This document shows, in pieces, positions 1 to 5,111 of a stretch of 7,265 bases of DNA (position 1 is its first letter; each line of letters opens with the position of its first letter). The stretch spans positions 1 through 7,265 of the forward strand of contig CACYDK010000006.1 of NCBI GenBank assembly GCA_902773155.1, written 5' to 3'. The notes under the pieces were generated by a model. The model searched no databases and was not told the origin of the DNA. It was given only the letters and a program-made list of their open reading frames with translations. The stretch comes from an uncultured Ruminococcus sp. Lineage in GTDB: Bacteria > Bacillota > Clostridia > Oscillospirales > Acutalibacteraceae. The position numbers and the translations under genes were made by a program.

Positions 1-931
1 AGCTGAGCTCCTCGAGGGCGTATTCAACCTCCTCGCGCTGGAGCGAAATCAATCCTACGCCGTTTTCGAGAGCCGGATATCCCTCGTAGAAATCGGGAGC
101 CGGGATCGGCTTTCCGGCCTTTATATAGAATTCGTCGGCGGCAAAAACTATGCGCCGGCCGTATTTTTCCTTAAATCTGTCGCCGTACTCCTCGAGAATA
201 GCGAGGGTAGACGCCGCTGTTTCGCGGTTATAGGGAGTGAGCGGATAGAGCCCTTCGCGGTGTCCCGTGAGTCCTACGGGCACGACCGCTATACACTCGA
301 CGTTCATCTTCTCAAGATCGTCGAGAGAACGCCTCAGCTCGTCGCCGTCGTTGATGCCGGGACATGCGACTATCTGGCAGTTGATGCTGAGCCCAGCCTC
401 GGCAAAGCGTCTCAGCGCGTCAAGCGACTGACCGGCGAAGCGGTTGTTCATCATCTTGCACCTAAGCTCCGGGTTCGTAGTATGAACGCTGACGTTTATG
501 GGGCTGATGTGCATTTTTATTATGCGGTCGATCTCGTGCTCGGTGAGGTTTGTCAGAGTGATGTAGTTTCCGAACAGAAATGACAGGCGGCTGTCGTCAT
601 CCTTAAAATACAGAGTCTCCCTCATCCCCTTCGGGAGCTGGTCGATAAAGCAGAAAATGCATTTGTTGCGGCAGGAGTGCTGTTCGTCCATAAGATATGT
701 CTCGAACTCAAGCCCAAGCTCCTCGTACTCCTGCTTTTTGATCTTTAGCTTTTTTATTTTTCCGTCGGGTTTTTCAAGCTCTATCTCGAGCTTGCTGTTA
801 ACCTGATAGAAGCGGTAGTCGAGCACGTCTACGATCTCGTTCCCGTTTATTGAAATAAGGATATCGCCGCTTCTGGCTCCCTTTTTGTAAGCGGAGCTTT
901 TTTTTTCGACTTCTTTTATTTTTACAGCCAT
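1..931 (-). CDS. DUF512/PDZ-domain radical-SAM-like protein (3' end cut by window)
   Basis: Partial: 310 residues are visible and the reading frame is open to the window edge, so the C-terminus is missing; family members are usually about 430-460 residues (from memory). The N-terminus (about 1-65) resembles a PDZ-like domain (GARSGDILISINGNEI). A CxxxCxxC cluster follows at C87, C91 and C94 (HSCRNKCIFCF), the pattern of a radical-SAM [4Fe-4S] site. The segment FIDQLPKGMR and the later ENGVGLI (290-296) are typical of the DUF512 family, whose reaction is unknown. The ATG start is chosen because AAGGAG lies 8 nt upstream and the protein starts at the PDZ domain. It lies downstream of rpmF, separated by a terminator hairpin. 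In many Clostridia such genes precede der, which would lie off the left edge (inference). Family assignment is confident; biochemical role is not known. Confidence 0.88.
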   Translation of the reverse strand, partial: MAVKIKEVEKKSSAYKKGARSGDILISINGNEIVDVLDYRFYQVNSKLEIELEKPDGKIKKLKIKKQEYEELGLEFETYLMDEQHSCRNKCIFCFIDQLPKGMRETLYFKDDDSRLSFLFGNYITLTNLTEHEIDRIIKMHISPINVSVHTTNPELRCKMMNNRFAGQSLDALRRFAEAGLSINCQIVACPGINDGDELRRSLDDLEKMNVECIAVVPVGLTGHREGLYPLTPYNRETAASTLAILEEYGDRFKEKYGRRIVFAADEFYIKAGKPIPAPDFYEGYPALENGVGLISLQREEVEYALEELS

Positions 932-939
932 TTTCTCCG

Positions 940-945
940 CTCCTT
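940..945 (-). promoter_or_regulatory. Ribosome binding site of the DUF512 gene
   Basis: AAGGAG on the minus strand, 8 nt before the ATG. It fixes the start of the partial DUF512 gene. It sits only about 10 nt beyond the T-rich tail of the rpmF terminator, which leaves no room for a separate promoter between them. Confidence 0.8.
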
Positions 946-954
946 AATGAATAG

Positions 955-986
955 ATAAAACAAACGGGCGGCAGAAATTGCCGCCC
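955..986 (-). terminator. Rho-independent terminator after rpmF
   Basis: Minus-strand hairpin with a perfect 8-bp stem, GGGCGGCA paired with TGCCGCCC (arms 979-986 and 966-973), a 5-nt loop, and a T-rich tail GTTTGTTTTAT. It begins 10 bp after the rpmF stop codon. The stem is GC-rich and stable, but the tail is broken by G residues, so some readthrough into the DUF512 gene is plausible. Confidence 0.85.
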
Positions 987-996
987 AACCTGTTTT

Positions 997-1194
997 TTAC
1001 TTTGATGCTGTAGCGTCGTCCTTAACTACAACCTGTCTGCCTCTGTACTGGCCGCAGGTTGTGCAAGCCTTATGGGGAGCTGTTAAAGCGCCGCAGTTGG
1101 GGCATGTTGTAAGAGCAGGAGCCTTGATCGTATAAGCTGCCGAACGTCTTGTGCTCTTTCTCTTATGTGATGTTTTTCCGGTAGGTACTGCCAT
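997..1194 (-). CDS. rpmF: 50S ribosomal protein L32
   Basis: Complete, 65 residues, close to the usual 56-65 for bacterial L32. The protein begins MAVPTGKTSHKRKSTRRSAA, the classic L32 N-terminus. It carries a zinc-ribbon of four cysteines, C31, C34, C44 and C47 (CPNC ... CTTC), so it is the zinc-binding form rather than the cysteine-free form made under zinc limitation in some bacteria. L32 is a structural protein of the large ribosomal subunit. The start is supported by a near-perfect AAGGAGGA at 1201-1208, 6 nt before the ATG. It follows yceD by 20 nt, the widely conserved yceD-rpmF pair, and both should come from the promoter at 1761-1789. The usual next gene in many bacteria is plsX; here a terminator and the DUF512 gene follow instead. 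Confidence 0.97.
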   Translation of the reverse strand: MAVPTGKTSHKRKSTRRSAAYTIKAPALTTCPNCGALTAPHKACTTCGQYRGRQVVVKDDATASK

Positions 1195-1200
1195 TATAAT

Positions 1201-1208
1201 TCCTCCTT
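1201..1208 (-). promoter_or_regulatory. Strong ribosome binding site of rpmF
   Basis: AAGGAGGA on the minus strand, 6 nt from the rpmF ATG. It is close to the full anti-Shine-Dalgarno complement, consistent with the high translation expected of a ribosomal protein, and stronger than the sites of the neighbouring genes. Confidence 0.85.
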
Positions 1209-1214
1209 GTTATG

Positions 1215-1715
1215 TTAACTGTCTTTTAAAAGCTGTTTAAGAACCTCTAGTCTCGAGTCTACAGCGTGCTTTCCGCAGGAGCAGGGCTCGCTGTTGAGAT
1301 TAGCTCCGCATTCGGGGCAAAGCCCCCTGCAATCCTCTCTGCACAGGATCTTTCCGGGCAGATTAAGTAGGATATCGGAGATAACCACCTCGTCGAGTTC
1401 GAGGGTGAAATCGGGCGTTTCGATATAATCGTCGTTTTCCTCGTCTATCAGTGAGGAAGCGAGTCCGTGGGTAAAGGTATAGTCCATATGCTTTACGATT
1501 TCATCAAAGCACCGGTCACAGCGGGTGGTATAATCAAAAACCGCCTTCACCTTAAGCTCCACGAGCCCTGCTCGGTTAACCGCCGAGGCAGTAACGCTGA
1601 CGGGCGACTTGAATGGATAATCGCCCCTTATGTCAATGTCACTCATCGGCAAGGAATAGCTAACCTCGAGCCGCTCTCCGTCGCCTAAAAAGACATCCTT
1701 TAATTGAAGAAGCAT
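1215..1715 (-). CDS. yceD: YceD/DUF177 family protein, L32-associated
   Basis: Complete, 166 residues from the chosen ATG. The family (YceD in E. coli, YlbN in Bacillus) is encoded next to rpmF across bacteria and has been linked to 23S rRNA/large-subunit formation; its molecular activity is not settled. The conserved cysteine pairs are visible: C66/C69 (CDRC) and C125/C129 followed by C133/C136 (CREDCRGLCPECGANLN), then C145/C147 (CSC). This suggests metal binding. The central stretch 88-110 is acidic. A longer frame opens at a GTG at 1742, but the ATG at 1713-1715 has GGAGG 6 nt upstream and gives the expected N-terminus (MLLQLKDVFLGDGE), so I prefer it. The gene is first in a two-gene unit with rpmF behind a consensus promoter. 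Confidence 0.93.
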   Translation of the reverse strand: MLLQLKDVFLGDGERLEVSYSLPMSDIDIRGDYPFKSPVSVTASAVNRAGLVELKVKAVFDYTTRCDRCFDEIVKHMDYTFTHGLASSLIDEENDDYIETPDFTLELDEVVISDILLNLPGKILCREDCRGLCPECGANLNSEPCSCGKHAVDSRLEVLKQLLKDS

Positions 1716-1721
1716 AACGCA

Positions 1722-1726
1722 CCTCC
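1722..1726 (-). promoter_or_regulatory. Ribosome binding site deciding the yceD start
   Basis: GGAGG on the minus strand, 6 nt before the ATG at 1715. It lies inside the longer GTG-started frame, so it argues for the internal ATG. The GTG at 1742 would lie only about a dozen nt from the predicted transcription start and has no such site. Confidence 0.8.
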
Positions 1727-1760
1727 AAACAGTAAAACGCACATTAAAACGCTATTTGTT

Positions 1761-1789
1761 ATTATACAAAAAGCGTGGTAATTTGTCAA
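1761..1789 (-). promoter_or_regulatory. Consensus sigma-A promoter of yceD-rpmF
   Basis: Minus-strand TTGACA (1784-1789), a 17-nt spacer, and TATAAT (1761-1766): a perfect match to the consensus in both boxes and spacing. Transcription should start near 1754, giving a leader of about 40 nt to the yceD ATG. It lies 36 bp past the rqcH stop codon, so yceD-rpmF can be made independently of the upstream operon. Perfect boxes suit constitutive, high ribosomal-protein expression. Confidence 0.9.
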
Positions 1790-1824
1790 CAGATAAATCC
1801 AAAAATATTCGATTAAACGGTCAT

Positions 1825-3573
1825 TTATTCGCCGTTCGGAAGCGACGGGTCGACGTAAAGCGTGCGGTTATTGGTAAAGATTACCATTCCGGGCTTAGAG
1901 CCGTTGGGCTTTGAGACGTGTTTGACCAGTGTAAAATCCACCGGAACGTTGGTGCTGTCCTTGGCCTTGCTGTGATATGCGGCGATACGGGCGGCCTCAA
2001 GTATTGAAGAATCAGGAGCCTCGCTCCCCTCTGTAACCAGTATCGTATGCGAGCCCGGGATATCCTTTGTATGGAACCAAAGATCGCGGTTGTTGGCGGT
2101 TTTTAGGGTAAGCTCATCGTTTTGACGGTTGTTTCGTCCTACGAGCACCCTTAAGCCGTCCGAGGTTATGTACTCCAAGGGCGCGAGCTTTGCGGTTTTT
2201 TTATTGGCGGAGCGCGGACGCTTTATATACCCCTGCTCCTCGAATTCAAGCCTTATCTGCGAAAGCTCCTTTTCGCTCGTAACGCGAGAAAGCTCGTCCT
2301 TAAGCGAATCAAAATAGATCAGCTCCTGCTCGGCCTTTTCTATCTGAACGGCTAGTATTTTAGCGGCGTTCTTCGCCTTGTTGTAATCCTTGTAGTACTT
2401 CTGCGCATTTTGAGCCGGGGTCAGGGCAGGATTGAGCTTTATCTCGATCTCGGTACAGTTTTCATCGTAATAATTCTCAACCTTCACGCTCTCAGAGCCC
2501 TTTTCGATGCGGTAAAGATTCGCCTGGATTAGGTCTCCGCGGATACGGAGCTGTTCGCGGTCGGCGCACTGTTCGAGCTCGCGCCGCTGGATGTTGATCT
2601 TATTCGTGGTTCTGTGGACAAGATTTGTGAGCACGCGCGACAAATCAGCGGCCTTTACTCTCATTCTGTCGGCGCTGTCGCGCTCGATGTAATATTTATC
2701 CAGAAGCTCGGAGAAAGACTCGAGACGTTTTGAGGAAGCCGCCGTGCCGTACTGGGATATCTCGGTGAAGCTCGTTTCGAACGGGCGAACGTCGCCGTTT
2801 CGATAGAGCATAAGCGGAGTCCCTGCCGAGGTCAAGACCTCGTCGGAAAGCTTTTTGAGCTCGTTTATGAGATTCAGCCTCTCGGCCTCGCTCATATCCC
2901 TGTTTGTTCCGGCTCTGCCCCCGAGCGCGCGGTATTCAAGCTCACGGCAAATAAGCGGAGAAATACCCTCAACAGAGCCGAGTATCGCCTTATTGAGCGC
3001 CTTTTCCCCCGGGAAGCTCTCTAGCCGCTCAACTGTCTTTTCGGCCGGAGTCAGAAGAATATTGAGCTTATCCTGCCTGGGCGGATACTGATATTTTATA
3101 TTCGGGAGCACAAGCCTCTGAGACGACATCGTGAGGTCCACACGCTTAAGGGCGTCGATGATCACACCGTTTTCGTCTACAAGAATCACGTTGCTGTACT
3201 TGCCCATGATCTCAACGACCACGGTTATTACCACCTTGTCGCCAAGCTCGTTTACGCAGTCGAAATCCATACTCATAACGCGGTCGAGACCGGTCTGCCG
3301 AATATCGGTGAGCTTTCCTCCGCCGAGACGTTTGCGCATAAGCATACAGAGCATAGGAGGCGTTTTAGGATTTTCTACGCTGTATTCGGTAAAATGAACG
3401 CGCGGAGAATTAGCCCTTGTTGAAATCAAGAGCCGTTTGTTTCCCTGCTGAGTTCTCAGCATAAATATTATTTCGTCCTTGTTGGGCTGGTAGATCTGAT
3501 ACACACGCGCGCCCAAAGCCGTAGTCTTGAGCTCGTTTATCACGTGGTGAAGCATCATTCCGTCAAGTGCCAT
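1825..3573 (-). CDS. rqcH: RqcH (NFACT/Rqc2 family) ribosome quality-control factor
   Basis: Complete, 582 residues; the Bacillus homologue (YloA/RqcH) is about 570. In that family the protein binds obstructed 50S subunits carrying stuck peptidyl-tRNA and recruits tRNA-Ala to add C-terminal alanine tails that mark the chain for degradation. Older annotations call it fibronectin-binding protein A. Visible parts: NFACT-N domain (about 1-175) starting MALDGMMLHH, with the DR motif at D97/R98 needed for tailing, and EIMGKYSN at 121-128; a helix-hairpin-helix-like middle (about 180-250); a charged helical coiled-coil region (about 285-440); and NFACT-R (about 465-575) with DLWFHTKDIPGSH at 498-509. 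All key motifs are intact. It follows rlmH by 12 nt; its AAGG ribosome site overlaps the rlmH stop. No convincing terminator follows. Confidence 0.96.
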   Translation of the reverse strand: MALDGMMLHHVINELKTTALGARVYQIYQPNKDEIIFMLRTQQGNKRLLISTRANSPRVHFTEYSVENPKTPPMLCMLMRKRLGGGKLTDIRQTGLDRVMSMDFDCVNELGDKVVITVVVEIMGKYSNVILVDENGVIIDALKRVDLTMSSQRLVLPNIKYQYPPRQDKLNILLTPAEKTVERLESFPGEKALNKAILGSVEGISPLICRELEYRALGGRAGTNRDMSEAERLNLINELKKLSDEVLTSAGTPLMLYRNGDVRPFETSFTEISQYGTAASSKRLESFSELLDKYYIERDSADRMRVKAADLSRVLTNLVHRTTNKINIQRRELEQCADREQLRIRGDLIQANLYRIEKGSESVKVENYYDENCTEIEIKLNPALTPAQNAQKYYKDYNKAKNAAKILAVQIEKAEQELIYFDSLKDELSRVTSEKELSQIRLEFEEQGYIKRPRSANKKTAKLAPLEYITSDGLRVLVGRNNRQNDELTLKTANNRDLWFHTKDIPGSHTILVTEGSEAPDSSILEAARIAAYHSKAKDSTNVPVDFTLVKHVSKPNGSKPGMVIFTNNRTLYVDPSLPNGE

Positions 3574-3585
3574 GATCTTTTTTCC

Positions 3586-4068
3586 TTATTTATGATATTT
3601 GCCGTTTGAGTTTATTTCAAAGGCACGGTAAATTTGTTCGCTCAGTACGACTCTGGCCATCTGGTGCGGAAAGGTCATACGGCTCATCGAAAGCTTAAAG
3701 TCAGCTCTGTTTTTGACCTCTGGGCTCAGGCCGTGGCTTCCGCCGATTATGAAATCGACTGTGCTCCTACCCGTGAGCGCAAGGTCGGAGAGTCTTTCGG
3801 CAAGCTCCTCCGAGGAGAGCTGCCTGCCCTCTATGCACATAGCGAAAACATAGTCTCCGCCGGAGATTTTAGAGAGGATCCTCTTACCCTCGGCCGCGAG
3901 TATGCCCTCGATTTGAGAAGGATTAGGGGTGCCGGAAAACTTCTCCTCATCGAGCTCGATAACGTTGAATTTACAGAACGCGCGGAGCCTTTTCGCGTAC
4001 TCCGAGATGGCGTCCGTCCAGTATTTTTCCTTTATTTTTCCTATACAAATAATATTGACAGTCAGCAT
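3586..4068 (-). CDS. rlmH: RlmH, 23S rRNA pseudouridine-1915 N3-methyltransferase
   Basis: Complete, 160 residues; the family is usually 155-160. In this SPOUT family the enzyme uses S-adenosylmethionine to methylate pseudouridine 1915 in helix 69 of 23S rRNA, late, on assembled 70S ribosomes. The sequence shows the glycine-rich cofactor loop IIGGSHG (107-113), the family signature MTFPHQMARVVLSEQIYRAF (131-150), and the conserved C-terminal YHK. The start is the ATG at 4068, giving the expected N-terminus MLTVNIICIGKIKEKYW; a longer in-frame extension back to 4134 would overlap walJ and adds 22 residues unlike the family. GAGG at 4074-4077, 5 nt upstream, overlaps the walJ stop codon, suggesting coupled translation. 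It sits between walJ and rqcH; the walJ-rlmH neighbourhood is common in Firmicutes. Confidence 0.96.
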   Translation of the reverse strand: MLTVNIICIGKIKEKYWTDAISEYAKRLRAFCKFNVIELDEEKFSGTPNPSQIEGILAAEGKRILSKISGGDYVFAMCIEGRQLSSEELAERLSDLALTGRSTVDFIIGGSHGLSPEVKNRADFKLSMSRMTFPHQMARVVLSEQIYRAFEINSNGKYHK

Positions 4069-4075
4069 ATCCGCC

Positions 4076-4864
4076 TCAGAATACGACCGAGGTCCCGTCG
4101 GTAAAGGACGGAGCCGCGTCGAGAGTAAAATCAAGATTGCGCTTCATTCCTACGGCCTCAAGAGCGTTAAGCGAGGTGTTTAGCGCAAGCTCGGGGATGT
4201 TGTTGTTCTCGGAAATATGTCCGAGCATAAGTCTGCAGTTTCCGCATCTGATGAATTCGGCGAGCTCTAAGGAACACGCGTCGTTCGAGAGATGGCCGCG
4301 GTCGGATAGAATACGCGCCTTCGTCATGGGCGGATAAAAGCCACGCTTGAGCATATCTATGTCATGGTTCGACTCAACTACGGCGAAATCGCTGGTTTTC
4401 AGAAGCTCGCGCACTCCGTCTGTCATTACTCCGAGGTCGGTCGCGATCGTGGCTTTTCGGCCGTCGGAGGTACATACCTGATAGCAGCAGCTTTCCCGTG
4501 CGTCGTGCGAGGTGTTGCAGCGTATTATCCTCATATCGCCGACATCCACAGCCTCGGTTATCACCTCAGAGCGAATATCAGGCGTTAAACAGCACTTTTC
4601 ATAAAGCGCGTCCAGGGTGCCGAGGCTCGCGTAGACCCGGAGCCCATACCGTTTAGCGAACACCTTCAAAGCCTGACAATGGTCGATGTGCTCATGGGTT
4701 ATAAAAATAGCGCCGATTCTCTTTATATCTATGCTGTTTTGCTCCAGAGCCTCGGTAAGCTGCTTGCAGCTTCTGCCGGCGTCGATGAGCACTCCCTCTC
4801 CGGAGGAGCCTATGTAGTAACTGTTACCCTTACTGCCCGAAAACAGCGGCACGACCTTTGCCAA
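4076..4864 (-). CDS. walJ: WalJ/YycJ-type metallo-beta-lactamase-fold hydrolase
   Basis: Complete, 262 residues, matching the family's usual length of about 260. The metal-binding motif HEHIDH spans 57-62 (H57, H59, D61, H62), with further ligands likely at H120 (TSHDA), D143 (ATDLG) and H216 (GHISENN). The N-terminus PLFSGSKGNSYYI is typical of YycJ/WalJ, cytoplasmic proteins that may act on nucleic acid and that in Bacillus and Streptococcus sit with the WalRK cell-wall regulators; the true substrate is unsettled. Here no walR or walK is in the window. The start is a TTG at 4862-4864: GGAG lies 8 nt upstream, the nearest ATG (4881-4883) is out of frame, and the next in-frame methionine (111) is past the active site. 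First gene of the walJ-rlmH-rqcH unit, 7 nt before rlmH. Confidence 0.92.
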   Translation of the reverse strand: MAKVVPLFSGSKGNSYYIGSSGEGVLIDAGRSCKQLTEALEQNSIDIKRIGAIFITHEHIDHCQALKVFAKRYGLRVYASLGTLDALYEKCCLTPDIRSEVITEAVDVGDMRIIRCNTSHDARESCCYQVCTSDGRKATIATDLGVMTDGVRELLKTSDFAVVESNHDIDMLKRGFYPPMTKARILSDRGHLSNDACSLELAEFIRCGNCRLMLGHISENNNIPELALNTSLNALEAVGMKRNLDFTLDAAPSFTDGTSVVF

Positions 4865-4872
4865 AAAAATCT

Positions 4873-4876
4873 CTCC
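4873..4876 (-). promoter_or_regulatory. Ribosome binding site deciding the TTG start of walJ
   Basis: GGAG on the minus strand, 8 nt before the TTG at 4864. The run of seven T's between them is single-stranded-prone and contains the first two bases of the start codon. A GTG four codons further in is less well spaced (20 nt). Confidence 0.7.
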
Positions 4877-4917
4877 GTTTCATTCTTATGCTTTTATTAG
4901 TAACATCCGGCGCTCAG

Positions 4918-4930
4918 GACGTCAGACGTC
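4918..4930. repeat. Doubled GACGTC in the walJ leader
   Basis: Two copies of the six-base palindrome GACGTC separated by a single A, so the block is both a direct and a near-perfect inverted repeat. It lies in the predicted untranslated leader of walJ, about 55 nt before the start codon. A protein site is possible, but chance is not excluded for so short an element. Confidence 0.45.
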
Positions 4931-4971
4931 AATGGATTCTGTAAAAATATTTATTCCTATAAAACTGATTA

Positions 4972-5000
4972 ATTATATCACATTATTGCAATAATATCAA
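4972..5000 (-). promoter_or_regulatory. Extended -10 sigma-A promoter of walJ-rlmH-rqcH
   Basis: Minus-strand TTGATA (4995-5000), a 17-nt spacer, and TATAAT (4972-4977), with TGA directly before the -10 box, which is the extended -10 TGn motif. Transcription should start near 4965, leaving a leader of about 100 nt before walJ. The spacer contains a perfect 14-bp palindrome, an attractive operator position. Confidence 0.83.
4982..4995. repeat. 14-bp perfect palindrome in the walJ promoter spacer
   Basis: ATTATTGCAATAAT reads identically on both strands. It fills most of the space between the -35 and -10 boxes of the walJ promoter, touching the last base of the -35 box. A dimeric repressor bound here would block RNA polymerase. 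The sequence is AT-rich, which raises the chance of coincidence. Confidence 0.7.
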
Positions 5001-5007
5001 CGTCATA

Positions 5008-5030
5008 AAAATCGCCGCAGGATATTGACA
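5008..5030 (+). repeat. 23-bp direct repeat, copy 1
   Basis: First of two tandem copies at a 25-bp period. The unit starts AAAATCGCCGC and ends GGATATTGACA. It differs from copy 2 at one base only (A at 5019 against G at 5044). It contains a TTGACA, but no -10 box is found at proper distance from this copy, so here the repeat is more likely a protein site than a promoter box. Confidence 0.9.
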
Positions 5031-5032
5031 AT

Positions 5033-5055
5033 AAAATCGCCGCGGGATATTGACA
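5033..5055 (+). repeat. 23-bp direct repeat, copy 2, overlapping a -35 box
   Basis: Second copy, 22 of 23 bases identical to the first. Its last six bases, TTGACA (5050-5055), are the likely -35 box of the ABC transporter gene. The two copies are offset by 25 bp, about 2.4 helical turns, so bound proteins would lie on partly different faces unless the DNA is bent. Confidence 0.9.
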
Positions 5056-5078
5056 TTTACCGATTTAGATTATAATAT
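5050..5078 (+). promoter_or_regulatory. Sigma-A promoter of the ABC transporter gene
   Basis: TTGACA (5050-5055), a 17-nt spacer and TAATAT (5073-5078); an exact TATAAT at 5071-5076 gives a short 15-nt spacer instead. Either puts the transcription start near 5083-5086 and a short leader of about 27 nt before the TTG start. The -35 box is part of the second direct repeat, so a regulator binding the repeats would compete with or recruit polymerase. Confidence 0.75.
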
Positions 5079-5096
5079 TTATACAACACTCATAAT

Positions 5097-5102
5097 AAGG
5101 AG
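5097..5102 (+). promoter_or_regulatory. Ribosome binding site deciding the TTG start of the ABC gene
   Basis: AAGGAG, 9 nt before the TTG at 5112-5114. An earlier in-frame TTG at 5103 abuts the site and is too close to be used. No ATG is available near the N-terminus of the ATPase domain. Confidence 0.85.
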
Positions 5103-5111
5103 TTGACGCCG

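Larger units (their letters stand above)
4865..5111. promoter_or_regulatory. Divergent control region between walJ and the ABC transporter gene
   Basis: This AT-rich 247-bp gap separates two genes that point away from each other. In order it holds: the walJ leader of about 100 nt with a doubled GACGTC (4918-4930); the walJ promoter (4972-5000) with a palindrome in its spacer; two 23-bp direct repeats (5008-5055); the ABC gene promoter (5050-5078); and the ABC gene ribosome binding site. I see no small gene or RNA gene in it. The arrangement suggests shared or mutually exclusive control of the two directions, which is inference. Confidence 0.75.

Noticed and set aside
260..583. Plus-strand open frame of 107 codons
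   Set aside because: It lies wholly antisense to the DUF512 gene, whose protein has clear family motifs; no ribosome site and no recognisable product.
1716..1742. GTG start of yceD giving nine extra residues
   Set aside because: The extension spans the GGAGG site for the internal ATG and does not look like the family N-terminus.
1815..1836. Possible hairpin (AACGG/CCGTT) at the rqcH stop codon as a terminator
   Set aside because: Only a 5-bp stem with an 11-nt loop overlapping the stop codon, and the T's are too far away; too weak to call.
3634..4104. Plus-strand open frame of 156 codons
   Set aside because: Antisense shadow of rlmH; the minus-strand protein matches its family end to end.
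4068..4134. Longer rlmH start with 22 more residues
   Set aside because: It would overlap the end of walJ, lacks family similarity, and the ATG at 4068 has its own ribosome site.
4886..4906. Seven-codon minus-strand open frame (MLLIKA) in the walJ leader, a possible leader peptide
   Set aside because: No Shine-Dalgarno site precedes it and no alternative hairpins are apparent, so attenuation is not supported.
5025..5030. First TTGACA as a second -35 box for the ABC gene
   Set aside because: At 16-18 nt downstream there is no acceptable -10 box.
5008..5055. The two direct repeats as a CRISPR remnant
   Set aside because: The repeats are separated by only 2 bp, leaving no spacer, and no cas genes are present.
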